Positions 54,962-62,570 of a stretch of DNA of 64,000 nucleotides are shown here, one piece after another. Within the stretch, counting starts at the first letter, position 1. Every line of letters starts with the position of its first letter. Below the pieces are notes generated by a model that was not told where the DNA came from, made no database searches, and worked only from the letters and a program-made list of their open reading frames with translations. Origin of the DNA: Motiliproteus sp. (lineage in GTDB: Bacteria > Pseudomonadota > Gammaproteobacteria > Pseudomonadales > Balneatricaceae). The DNA lies in assembly GCA_026196225.1 (NCBI GenBank), contig JAPHRD010000071.1:1-64000 (forward strand), in the 5' to 3' direction. Made by a program: the position numbers and the translations under genes.

Positions 54962-55665
54962 TGATAAGTTTCGAAGGGAGTACGGCAGTGGATACCCGAG
55001 GCTTTTTACAGGGCTTTCTATGGGGGGCACTGATCGCTCTGGTGGGTGGTCTGTTCATTCTTTACGGTCTGAGCATGCTGGGGATTGTTGGGGTCACTCT
55101 GATCAACATTCCCCAGTTTCAACAGCTGATGAACTGGACTTACCAAAACCTTGGGCTATCCCTGCTGCCCTTCACCCTAACCCTGGCGCTGTTCATATGG
55201 ACGCTCTATCAGCTTAAACAGCAAATAGCAGAGCAGCGCCCTTTAGAACAGGTTGCCCAGCTAGATCACCTTTGCGATCTCTGGACCGGGTTGTTCTTCG
55301 GTATCGGTGTAATTTGGACGGCTATTGGAATGCGAAGCGCCCTTATCTACGCCCTGGGTGATCCCGAAGCCACCGCGTCTGCTGGCGCCTTCAATCTACT
55401 TCGCAATCTGGTTGAAGGGGGCATCCTAATCGCATTATCCACCACCATTTTCGGTGGTATCGGTGGCTACCTGATGCGGGTAGTTAAAACCGTCGCCGTA
55501 GGAAATCAGCTGCGAAGCTACTACAACCATCATGCCCTGCAGGCCGACACAGCAGTGTTGGAACAACTGCAAGCCATCGAGAAACGACTGCAGAGTCTCG
55601 GTACTCCGCCACCATCTCAGCTATTGGGAGAGCACCATGAAAGCAAATCGATGGTCTCTGATTAA
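54961..55665 (+). CDS. MotA/TolQ/ExbB-like proton channel protein
   Basis: A 234-residue inner-membrane protein with four helices (about 18-45, 62-84, 106-131, 147-175). The last two match the channel helices of the MotA/TolQ/ExbB superfamily: GVIWTAIGMRSAL, and EGGILIALSTTIFGGIGGY, which resembles the ExbB/TolQ EAL-TTA-G motif. Helices 3 and 4 should surround the partner's Asp helix. The tail is cytosolic and helical. A GTG at 54988 with AAGGGAG seven bases before it is a credible alternative start. It overlaps the next gene by 29 bases. The channel role is inferred from fold and partner. Confidence 0.85.
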   Translation: MISFEGSTAVDTRGFLQGFLWGALIALVGGLFILYGLSMLGIVGVTLINIPQFQQLMNWTYQNLGLSLLPFTLTLALFIWTLYQLKQQIAEQRPLEQVAQLDHLCDLWTGLFFGIGVIWTAIGMRSALIYALGDPEATASAGAFNLLRNLVEGGILIALSTTIFGGIGGYLMRVVKTVAVGNQLRSYYNHHALQADTAVLEQLQAIEKRLQSLGTPPPSQLLGEHHESKSMVSD

Positions 55666-56788
55666 CGCTGCCGGTGTTCGGGACTCAGGACACGAAGAGC
55701 TGCAAACGGATGTCATGAGCTTTATGGCAATCCTGGGATTCTGCCTGATGGCTATATTTGCCATCGTGCAAAGCATCCCCATGGAGCCAAGCGATCAGCG
55801 CCCAGAATTAGAAACCGTCGTTACCCTGCAAAACGATCTACGGAATCTCTCTGAACAGGTTCTAGAACTCCGCCAAAAAACTAACAATGAGCAGAGCAAA
55901 GTGAATCAACTGCTAGAACTTCAACAATCACTCTCCAAGCAACTATCAGTGAGAGTAGAACAAGGATTACAGCAACTCCGCCAGGCCAAAAACCAGCTCG
56001 AGAATGCCCATCAGCGCATTGACAAGCAACATCAACGCCTGATGGTGATCAATAACGATATCTGGCAAGGAGAACAGACCCTGAGTCGGCTAAGAAAGCG
56101 CATCAAATTGGAAGCCCGTATCCTTCACGAACAGGAAATGGAACTGGCCGAAATCCAAAAGCAGCGCAGTCTAGTCGCGCCCACTCAAACTGTGCAACTT
56201 AGCGCCCCCGTAGTTACGGCGCCTGAAAAGGAAATCGAGGCACCACAGGACACTGAAAAAGTTGCAAGGGCCTTAGCGTCGCTTAGCAAACCTAAAGCAC
56301 CAGCTCCTCAAGCCCTTGCACCTAAAACTTTAGCGCCTGAAACGGTTGTAAAGCCCGAACCAGAAAAGCGACCTACAAAAGCGACCAACGATAAAGCCGT
56401 ATCAAATCCCCTCAAAAAACAGGATCAGGGTTTTAACCTCCGATTCAAATCAGATACAGCCTTGTTAAACCTATTACGGGAAGACCGCATTCAATTGTTT
56501 GCCATGACTGATCATCAGACCTGGAAGCTATCTGCAAACAATAGCCACTTCCGACTGGATGACAGCACCAAACCCAGAAGCTTTTATGAAATGACCCTTT
56601 CAACCGTACCCAACGAATTAGTGCGTCAGGTTCAACTGCAGCGTTCGGTCTTCAATCCCAATCACCTCACCTGGGGCGTGGTACTACCTCGGGAAATCCG
56701 CTCCCGTATTAACCATCTGATGCAGCAATTTAGTTACGGCATTCTAGTAATTACCGACCAAGCACAAGTACTCAGAGAGGAGAGCTAA
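55637..56788 (+). CDS. MotB/ExbD-like stator partner with long coiled coil
   Basis: A 383-residue protein with one membrane helix (about 27-48). Just before it, D25 in TDVMSFMAILG mirrors the essential Asp of MotB (ADFMTAMMA) and of ExbD/TolR. A long coiled coil follows (about 60-178), then a Pro/Ala/Lys-rich spacer (180-260) and a C-terminal domain of about 115 residues (NLRFKSDTALLNLL onward) that I do not recognise; it is not an OmpA-type peptidoglycan-binding domain. The ATG at 55637 has GGGAGAG ahead and lies inside the end of the channel gene. Expected to form the second half of a proton-driven motor. Confidence 0.85.
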   Translation: MKANRWSLINAAGVRDSGHEELQTDVMSFMAILGFCLMAIFAIVQSIPMEPSDQRPELETVVTLQNDLRNLSEQVLELRQKTNNEQSKVNQLLELQQSLSKQLSVRVEQGLQQLRQAKNQLENAHQRIDKQHQRLMVINNDIWQGEQTLSRLRKRIKLEARILHEQEMELAEIQKQRSLVAPTQTVQLSAPVVTAPEKEIEAPQDTEKVARALASLSKPKAPAPQALAPKTLAPETVVKPEPEKRPTKATNDKAVSNPLKKQDQGFNLRFKSDTALLNLLREDRIQLFAMTDHQTWKLSANNSHFRLDDSTKPRSFYEMTLSTVPNELVRQVQLQRSVFNPNHLTWGVVLPREIRSRINHLMQQFSYGILVITDQAQVLREES

Positions 56789-56789
56789 C

Positions 56790-58442
56790 ATGCCCCAGCT
56801 ATCACTTATACTCTTTGAATTGTTCAACCAGAATCTGCAACGCTGGCTTGCAATATCCCTTGTACTTTTGCTTCTTGCAGGCTGCAAACAAGGCATGATT
56901 CATCCAGGCTTCACTACTGAGCAAACATCCCTGGAACAATGGCTGGAACGTGAAGCAGCCCCTTACCTACAAGATCAATTGACGAGCCAACATCGATTCG
57001 AAAACCAGCGACTGAAAATATCCAAGTTAGTGGCTGATAGAGCCCACCCTGGTAGTGACGCGTTGACTGAACAAATCGATCAAAGACTACAACAGGTGAT
57101 CATCGCCAGCGGCCGTGTCCGTTTGGTAACGCAAACAAATAGCCAAGTGGCAACAACAAGCCTGGATTGCCACCGTCAACAACAATTCGATTATCTGTTA
57201 GGAATCGCCATCAATCCTATATCAGGCGACACCCATCAGATTCGAATACGGATTATGGATGCTGGCGATCGCAGCTGGGTGAAAGGATTCGATCTACAGT
57301 GGCAAGAAAAACTGGATAGACAGCAAATTATTGCTCTCAACACTCCCCAGGCAGGAGAACAAGTTCGGGGAGAGCGAACGCTGCCATTCCAGCCCAATCA
57401 AACAGATATGCTAGCTCAGCATTTGGCCCGAGAGCTTAGTTGTCGAATCCTAGAAAACCGTGACCAGGCGGCCAAGGTATATCTTCCCAGCCACCATCCA
57501 GATCCACTCATCCAGCAAATTTACGGACAGCTCCCCCACTACCTGGCTCAATTTAAAGAAGCCAATCCTGTCAGCAAAAAGCAGCAAGCTGAAATTCTAA
57601 TCAACGCCAAACTTCAACCCATTGACGGCCAACTCCATCAGTTATGGATTAACGCCAGTGAGCAGGATGGGGGACTGATTGCGGGTGTTAATTCCGATGC
57701 CTATATCCAGATAGCACCCTTGGCTCAGCGATTGTCGCCTGCTCCCAAAGTTGTGTCGAAAACACCAGACAAATCGCAAACTAACCAAAGATCGCAGGTG
57801 ATTTCAGTGGAACCTGTGATCGAACCACCATTAAAAAAACAAACCCTAGGCTTGGATCAAAGCTCGCTGTTCAGCCGTTTGTTAACACCTGTGCATCCAA
57901 AACTATGTCGCTCCTCTAATCCTTGGCGACGCGGCGAACGTAGCCAATCTGCCGCTGGTGATTTTACTGCACAGCGATGCTTTGCCCTGGAACTGGATGT
58001 TCCCAAGGGATATCAGACCTTTTTGATTAGTGAACAAGCCAACGGTCAGCTGATTCGACTGGCGCCCGATACCTGCCAGGGATTAGTGCGCTTTAGCAAA
58101 GGATCAGGCCGCACTGAGACATTGAGATTTCCTTCAAAACGCAGCCAACGGTCAAATGCTCTGCAGCTGAAGGAAAACAGCCAAACCTACTACGCAGTGG
58201 CTATTCCCAAAAACAGTGGAACCCAGAGCCTGCGCAAGCAATTGACTCGTCTGCCCGGTCAATGTGGAAATCGTAGTAGCTACGCCGACAATCATTTTGA
58301 CACTCATCGGTGGTTGGCCCGCTTACAAAAATTAGCTGATCAGCAAACGGGGGTGATCTGGCAAGCGAAAACCGTACACCGCGACCGTACCCGCTCCAAA
58401 TTGAATACCCGTTACCAAGATAGCGCCTGGGCAACCTATTGA
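56790..58442 (+). CDS. Large two-part lipoprotein of envelope operon
   Basis: A 550-residue lipoprotein. The lipobox is LLLLAGC with C32. The N-terminal half (EREAAPYLQDQLTSQHRFEN, SDALTEQIDQRLQQVIIASG) looks like the alpha/beta fold of FlgO/CsgG/LpoB-type outer-membrane lipoproteins. The C-terminal part (CFALELDVPKGYQTFLISEQ, GQLIRLAPD) resembles DUF4384, a domain found in envelope lipoproteins. Both similarities are by eye. Residue 33 is Lys, compatible with outer-membrane sorting. One base separates it from the upstream stator gene. Probably the outer-membrane side of the machine. Confidence 0.82.
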   Translation: MPQLSLILFELFNQNLQRWLAISLVLLLLAGCKQGMIHPGFTTEQTSLEQWLEREAAPYLQDQLTSQHRFENQRLKISKLVADRAHPGSDALTEQIDQRLQQVIIASGRVRLVTQTNSQVATTSLDCHRQQQFDYLLGIAINPISGDTHQIRIRIMDAGDRSWVKGFDLQWQEKLDRQQIIALNTPQAGEQVRGERTLPFQPNQTDMLAQHLARELSCRILENRDQAAKVYLPSHHPDPLIQQIYGQLPHYLAQFKEANPVSKKQQAEILINAKLQPIDGQLHQLWINASEQDGGLIAGVNSDAYIQIAPLAQRLSPAPKVVSKTPDKSQTNQRSQVISVEPVIEPPLKKQTLGLDQSSLFSRLLTPVHPKLCRSSNPWRRGERSQSAAGDFTAQRCFALELDVPKGYQTFLISEQANGQLIRLAPDTCQGLVRFSKGSGRTETLRFPSKRSQRSNALQLKENSQTYYAVAIPKNSGTQSLRKQLTRLPGQCGNRSSYADNHFDTHRWLARLQKLADQQTGVIWQAKTVHRDRTRSKLNTRYQDSAWATY

Positions 58443-58497
58443 TGGCTATTGACCACAACAGACAGCCCAATTAACCGAAATAGAAAGGAGCCTGATT

Positions 58498-59433
58498 ATG
58501 TTACGCAGCCTTGGATTTATAACCGGCTCCCTATTGGTAGGGGCCACTCTCTACGTAATTGCCCAATCACCAAGCATTGTGCAAAAAGCCAGCGACGGCA
58601 CCCTAACCCAACAGGATCTGCAGCAGGCGGTTAACCAATCGAAGCAGAACTTGCAGAGTTCCATTGCCCAAAGCACGAGTCCACCCAGCACAACTAGGAA
58701 AACTCCTACTCCACTAAGTACCGGCCCACGGGAAAATCCCAAAAACACAGTATCGGAAAAACCTGCCTTTGAAATGACAGCAGTAGCTAATCTAACGACA
58801 AATGCAAAACCAGATTCTGCCTCTGAGGTATCTATTGATTCAACCAGTCATACAACCACGGACTCAACAACCCAGCCCCACACTGCCGACATTCAAACAG
58901 TAAACACTGAAAGAAATCCTGCTAATGCTAACAGTGCCAACCAGCCATCAGAGAAAGCATCTTTTTCAAAGCAGCCTGCATCAAGCAAAGATCTTGGAGC
59001 AGAACAGGCTATAGCCCAGGTGGTAGAAAGCGCCAAAAATCTAAGCAACCAATTGTCGAACAGCTCACTGTTCCCGACGGCACCTTTGGCCAAAGAGCCA
59101 AACGCCCCTACTCCTGAGCCAGCATCGACCAACCCCCCTTCCTCCAAAAAAATAACAATCAGCATCCCCCCGGACCCGCATCAATCCGTATTAGAGCCCA
59201 CTATAGGCGAATCTAATTGGTACCCGGTTTGGGATGGATTTCGCAGTGAGATATCAGCTAAAGGTTTTTCCCATCAGTTGGCCAAGCAATCCGGTCGGGA
59301 ACTACGTGTGGAACGTATTGGGAGGGGGCGATACCAAGTACAAATGCGCTTTCAGGATGAACAGGATCTGCAACAGGGACTGCAACAGATCGGGATGAAG
59401 ACCGGGCTGAAACTCTCGGAGCGAACCTTATGA
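58498..59433 (+). CDS. Bitopic protein with long disordered linker and SPOR-like C-terminus
   Basis: A 311-residue protein. A membrane helix (about 4-24) is followed by a short helical region, a long Ser/Thr/Pro/Asn-rich linker (about 55-220) and a folded C-terminal domain (about 235-311). That domain, with ELRVERIGRGRYQVQMRF and DLQQGLQQIGM, parallels the last 65 residues of the next gene's product and resembles half of a SPOR peptidoglycan-binding domain. The architecture (anchor, linker, domain) is that of FtsN/DamX-like proteins. AAAGGAG precedes the ATG; the stop overlaps the next start (ATGA). Confidence 0.82.
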   Translation: MLRSLGFITGSLLVGATLYVIAQSPSIVQKASDGTLTQQDLQQAVNQSKQNLQSSIAQSTSPPSTTRKTPTPLSTGPRENPKNTVSEKPAFEMTAVANLTTNAKPDSASEVSIDSTSHTTTDSTTQPHTADIQTVNTERNPANANSANQPSEKASFSKQPASSKDLGAEQAIAQVVESAKNLSNQLSNSSLFPTAPLAKEPNAPTPEPASTNPPSSKKITISIPPDPHQSVLEPTIGESNWYPVWDGFRSEISAKGFSHQLAKQSGRELRVERIGRGRYQVQMRFQDEQDLQQGLQQIGMKTGLKLSERTL

Positions 59434-60344
59434 ATATCTATTCAAATAAGGTCCACCGGAGCGGCCTGAATTATATTGCAGGAGGACTCTGCACTCTGCT
59501 TATACTGATAGTGATGAGCGATTCAGCTCACGCCAAACTACAGAGCACAAAAGCCTTGCAGCAGGAGTGGCAGCAGACTTTAATTCAACGAAGCCAACCC
59601 CGTAATGGTGTCCGTTTCCCCTACGAACACTGTTTCGATAAAGCGGCATCACGCCACGGAATCTCTAAATCCTTGCTACTTGCAGTCGCCCGCGGCGAAA
59701 GTGATTTCAATCCCACTGCAGTCTCTCACGCGAACGCCATTGGCATGATGCAGATACTTTGGCCAGGAACCGCCCGTCACCTGGGGATCTGGCGGAAAAG
59801 CGCACTATACGATCCCTGCACCAATATTGATGCCGGCACACGCTACCTGAAAGAATTGATAAAGCTTTACGATGGCGACATCAACCTAGTGCTCTCGGCC
59901 TATAATTACGGACCGGGGAGAATCAAGGTCAATGCCAAGCAGGTTCCCAGCGGCGCTGCATGGTATAGCCGTTACATCCTCCGTCACTATCACTACGTCA
60001 CCAAAGCGAGCCCTGCATTTACCGCAACCAATAGCACGGTGAGTACTAAATTGGCTAGCTCAAATACCACCACAAGACCGCAAAAAACGCCCAAAAAAGC
60101 ACCCCCAAAAACACCAAAGCTTGATTACAACAAAGTCGGCAAGCTGGAATTGATCAAATTTGATCGTCCCTATCGCGCCCAGGCCTATATAAAGTTGTTA
60201 AAAACAAGAGCACCCGAACTGCAGCTGGATTGGTTTCGGATGCCAGATTACAGCTACCGGGTAGTCGCTCGATATCAGAACCGAAAAGAGTTCAGCCGTT
60301 TAACTCAGCGATTGTCATCGCTGGGGATAAACGTCGGCACCTGA
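59430..60344 (+). CDS. Lytic transglycosylase (SLT family) with SPOR-like C-terminus
   Basis: A 304-residue exported peptidoglycan lyase. The signal peptide ends near SAHA (residue 35). The SLT domain (about 63-190) has catalytic Glu90 in VARGESDFNPTAVS, then AIGMMQILWPGTARHL and LVLSAYNYGPGRI. A Lys/Pro-rich linker (about 215-232) leads to a small domain (about 237-304) akin to the C-terminus of the preceding protein: SYRVVARYQNRKEF, RLSSLGINV. GGAG lies eight bases ahead of the ATG. It probably opens the cell wall locally for the machine encoded upstream. Confidence 0.93.
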   Translation: MNIYSNKVHRSGLNYIAGGLCTLLILIVMSDSAHAKLQSTKALQQEWQQTLIQRSQPRNGVRFPYEHCFDKAASRHGISKSLLLAVARGESDFNPTAVSHANAIGMMQILWPGTARHLGIWRKSALYDPCTNIDAGTRYLKELIKLYDGDINLVLSAYNYGPGRIKVNAKQVPSGAAWYSRYILRHYHYVTKASPAFTATNSTVSTKLASSNTTTRPQKTPKKAPPKTPKLDYNKVGKLELIKFDRPYRAQAYIKLLKTRAPELQLDWFRMPDYSYRVVARYQNRKEFSRLTQRLSSLGINVGT

Positions 60345-60431
60345 ATGCCCTGATTTATTAGAACCTAAAACCTAAAAGATGCGACTCACCTTCTGAAAAG
60401 TTCTATCTAACCATTTTCAGGAGTACTCTTT

Positions 60432-61148
60432 ATGCGTCTAGTTATTGTAATTCTTGGCGTGCTGCTATCTACCCATAGCCTTGCTATGAATTGGCAGCAT
60501 TCCTATCAACAATCCATTGTTGGCGGCACACAATTCAGCCATCAATCTGATACCCATTCTGTTCCAGGAGTCATCCGGGGAAATGGAATCCAAGGGTCAG
60601 ATCAGCGAACTATCGAAGTGTTTACAGCCTTGCGTATACAGATGCCGGCCGAGGTTGAATTTTTGCAACAAGATGAGCCTGCGCTGACTATCGAAGCAGA
60701 TGAAAACCTGTTGTCATTGATCAAAACTGAAGTAAAAAACGGCACGCTTCATATCCATGCACAGCCTGGGTTCTCAACCTCTAACCCCGTCCGTATTAAG
60801 GTACGGGGATCCTCTTTGCAATCGGCTGAACTTCAGGCTGGCGGTGCACTCAGAGTTGATTCGATTGAGACTGATAAGCTCTATCTGCAACTAACCAGCA
60901 GCGGCCAAATTGAGGTATCGGGACAGGTTAATCATCTAATGATGGATATTCTCGGGAGCGGCTCTATCAACGCAGATGCCAACTCCCAAGATTGCCAGGT
61001 TCGACTGCAAGGTGCAGGAATGATCAACGCATTTTGTGACCGTTCTGCTCAGGCGTATCTGTTAGGAAGCGGTTTGGTGACAATCAGCGGAGAACCCACT
61101 TACCGGGAAGTATCTGGTTGGGGTGCAGGACAGGTCCTGTTTAACTAA
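60432..61148 (+). CDS. GIN-domain (DUF2807) exported protein
   Basis: A 238-residue protein with a signal peptide (1-18) and a DUF2807/GIN domain, a repetitive beta-helix seen in Bacteroidetes and proteobacteria. FTALRIQMPAEVEFLQQDEP opens the domain; short strands such as SAELQAGGALRVDSI, TSSGQIEVSGQV and LGSGSINAD repeat with Gly turns. Function is unknown; an extracellular or periplasmic scaffold is possible. It is on the same strand 87 bases after the lytic transglycosylase, with its own AGGAG; whether it is part of that operon is uncertain. Its stop overlaps the convergent zinc-ribbon gene's stop. Confidence 0.87.
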   Translation: MRLVIVILGVLLSTHSLAMNWQHSYQQSIVGGTQFSHQSDTHSVPGVIRGNGIQGSDQRTIEVFTALRIQMPAEVEFLQQDEPALTIEADENLLSLIKTEVKNGTLHIHAQPGFSTSNPVRIKVRGSSLQSAELQAGGALRVDSIETDKLYLQLTSSGQIEVSGQVNHLMMDILGSGSINADANSQDCQVRLQGAGMINAFCDRSAQAYLLGSGLVTISGEPTYREVSGWGAGQVLFN

Positions 61149-61396
61149 CGGACCTGAACCTTACCACCGATTATTTTTAATGCGGGGGCACCTCTAATCA
61201 AGGTCTCCCGCGCAAATTGCCGTCCACATTTCGGGCAGATGCCGGGCTGCTGGGTTAAGTCTGCGTTGATCCGCTCCTTAAAACATTTAACCAGCGATCC
61301 TTTACCACCCTTGCGGTATTTCAGTAGCAGCGTACGACAACCACTACAACTGATCTCAACAGTGGTTTGGGGGCCTTTGGGATGGGGTTTAGCCAA
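61145..61396 (-). CDS. Small zinc-ribbon protein
   Basis: An 83-residue basic protein with two Cys pairs, SCSGCRTLLL and GICPKCGRQF, an arrangement that would bind one zinc ion; another Cys is in LVKCFKERI. The start appears to be TTG, six bases after the aroD stop, indicating coupling to aroD. The C-terminus (APALKIIGGKVQV) is beta-rich. Family not named; the type is seen beside other genes in marine gammaproteobacteria in my impression only. Likely nucleic-acid or protein binding. Confidence 0.75.
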   Translation of the reverse strand: MAKPHPKGPQTTVEISCSGCRTLLLKYRKGGKGSLVKCFKERINADLTQQPGICPKCGRQFARETLIRGAPALKIIGGKVQVR

Positions 61397-61402
61397 CGGC
61401 TA

Positions 61403-62164
61403 TCAGCTCAACTGGTCGCCGACGATCTCCAGCACCGAGCGCAGGTCTTCAATGGCCATCTGACCTGGTGCCGAGCTAGTCTGACCTACGGCAAAAGTAA
61501 CCGCTGAACCAAAGGCACCGCCGAACATCCGCGACAGCGAACCGAAAGCCCCCATGGACATGGTGATAACTGGAATATCCAACTGCTCCGCGGCTTTTTC
61601 TGTGGCACTGAGTAGCGTCAACACATCACGTTTACTATTGGGCATGACGGCCACTTTGGCGATGGCGGCACCGGCTTGTTCGGCATGGAGTAAGCGGTGA
61701 ACGATCTCCTGTTCCGTCGGAGTCTGCTGGAAATTATGGTAAGAGATAATCAATGGAATATCGTGAGTCTCGGCGCTGTTTTTTATTTGCTCCAGATACC
61801 CACTGTCGTTACTGAGTTCGTAATCTATCAGATCAATATGCCCACTGGCACAGACCTGTTGATAGAGAGCAACCACATCGGCTTCAGCCATATTAATGAT
61901 TTCACCGCCTTCGTGCTCGGCACGGCGAGTGAACAACAGTGGAATACCCTGAGCGCCCAGCTTCAGCGCTTCGGCCATTGCCACAACCTGGTCAGCCTCT
62001 GCAATCTGATCGAAGAAGTCGACTCGCCATTCGATTAAGTCAGGCTGCTTTTCTACGATCACCTTTAACTCTTGTAATAACGCCTCACGGCTGCTGGCCA
62101 CCAATGGTGTGCAGATCAGAGGCTGATTTTCTTTTCCAAAAGTCTTGTCGCCGATTGTAAGCAA
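61403..62164 (-). CDS. aroD: 3-dehydroquinate dehydratase, type I
   Basis: A 253-residue class I enzyme that dehydrates 3-dehydroquinate through a Schiff base. EWRVDFFD (substrate-binding Glu/Arg), LLFTRRAEHEGGE, the ISYHNFQQTP segment with the catalytic His region, and IAKVAVMPNS with the Schiff-base lysine are present; FGSLSRMFGGAFGS is the C-terminal loop. The start is a TTG, with AGGATAGG upstream. It belongs to the same pathway as the DAHP synthase at 25202 but is not linked to it in an operon. Confidence 0.94.
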   Translation of the reverse strand: MLTIGDKTFGKENQPLICTPLVASSREALLQELKVIVEKQPDLIEWRVDFFDQIAEADQVVAMAEALKLGAQGIPLLFTRRAEHEGGEIINMAEADVVALYQQVCASGHIDLIDYELSNDSGYLEQIKNSAETHDIPLIISYHNFQQTPTEQEIVHRLLHAEQAGAAIAKVAVMPNSKRDVLTLLSATEKAAEQLDIPVITMSMGAFGSLSRMFGGAFGSAVTFAVGQTSSAPGQMAIEDLRSVLEIVGDQLS

Positions 62165-62332
62165 AGCGCTATACCTATCCTAAGCCCGATTCAAAAACGA
62201 GTATAAATTGCCAAATTATTACTGCGCGCATAATACCGCAGAACTCCATTAAAAATCTTTTCGTTGGATAATTCCTACTTGCTTATTTTCCCCACAACCT
62301 TCTCACAAGGGACAATCCACACAATAAATTAT

Positions 62333-62344
62333 TTGGTATTACCT
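62333..62344. promoter_or_regulatory. GntR/LldR-like operator, distal copy
   Basis: TTGGTATTACCT, nine of ten positions of the TTGGT-N-ACCAA-type operator used by the LldR/PdhR group. It is 76 bases (about seven helical turns) upstream of a second copy. Confidence 0.6.
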
Positions 62345-62406
62345 TTGATCCATTGAAGTAGATAACTGATTGTAAAACCCCATTTTTAGATCTTACCAAT
62401 TTATTA

Positions 62407-62422
62407 TATTGGTATTACCATT
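62407..62422. promoter_or_regulatory. GntR/LldR-like operator, proximal copy
   Basis: TATTGGTATTACCATT contains the perfect dyad TGGT-ATT-ACCA, the core of LldR/PdhR-type sites. Located about 150 bases before the L-lactate permease start; TGCTAAGAT at about 62453 could be an extended -10 element downstream of it. Repression relieved by lactate would be expected. Confidence 0.75.
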
Positions 62423-62570
62423 ATACTTTGGTTTTATTTTAACCGATTATTCATGCTAAGATCCGCTCCGCTCAAACACAACGAATAAAAACATAACAAC
62501 TAAAACCCTATTACTTCACCTCAGAGTCTATTGCTGTCCCGAAACTAATAATTGCACAACGGAGAATTGC

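Noticed and set aside
53486-60344. Reading the envelope operon as a Zorya defence system or as flagellar MotAB
   Set aside because: There is a MotA/MotB-like pair, but no ZorC/ZorD or ZorE-type protein, no OmpA domain in the MotB-like protein, and no flagellar genes nearby; the lipoproteins and lytic transglycosylase do not fit either system.
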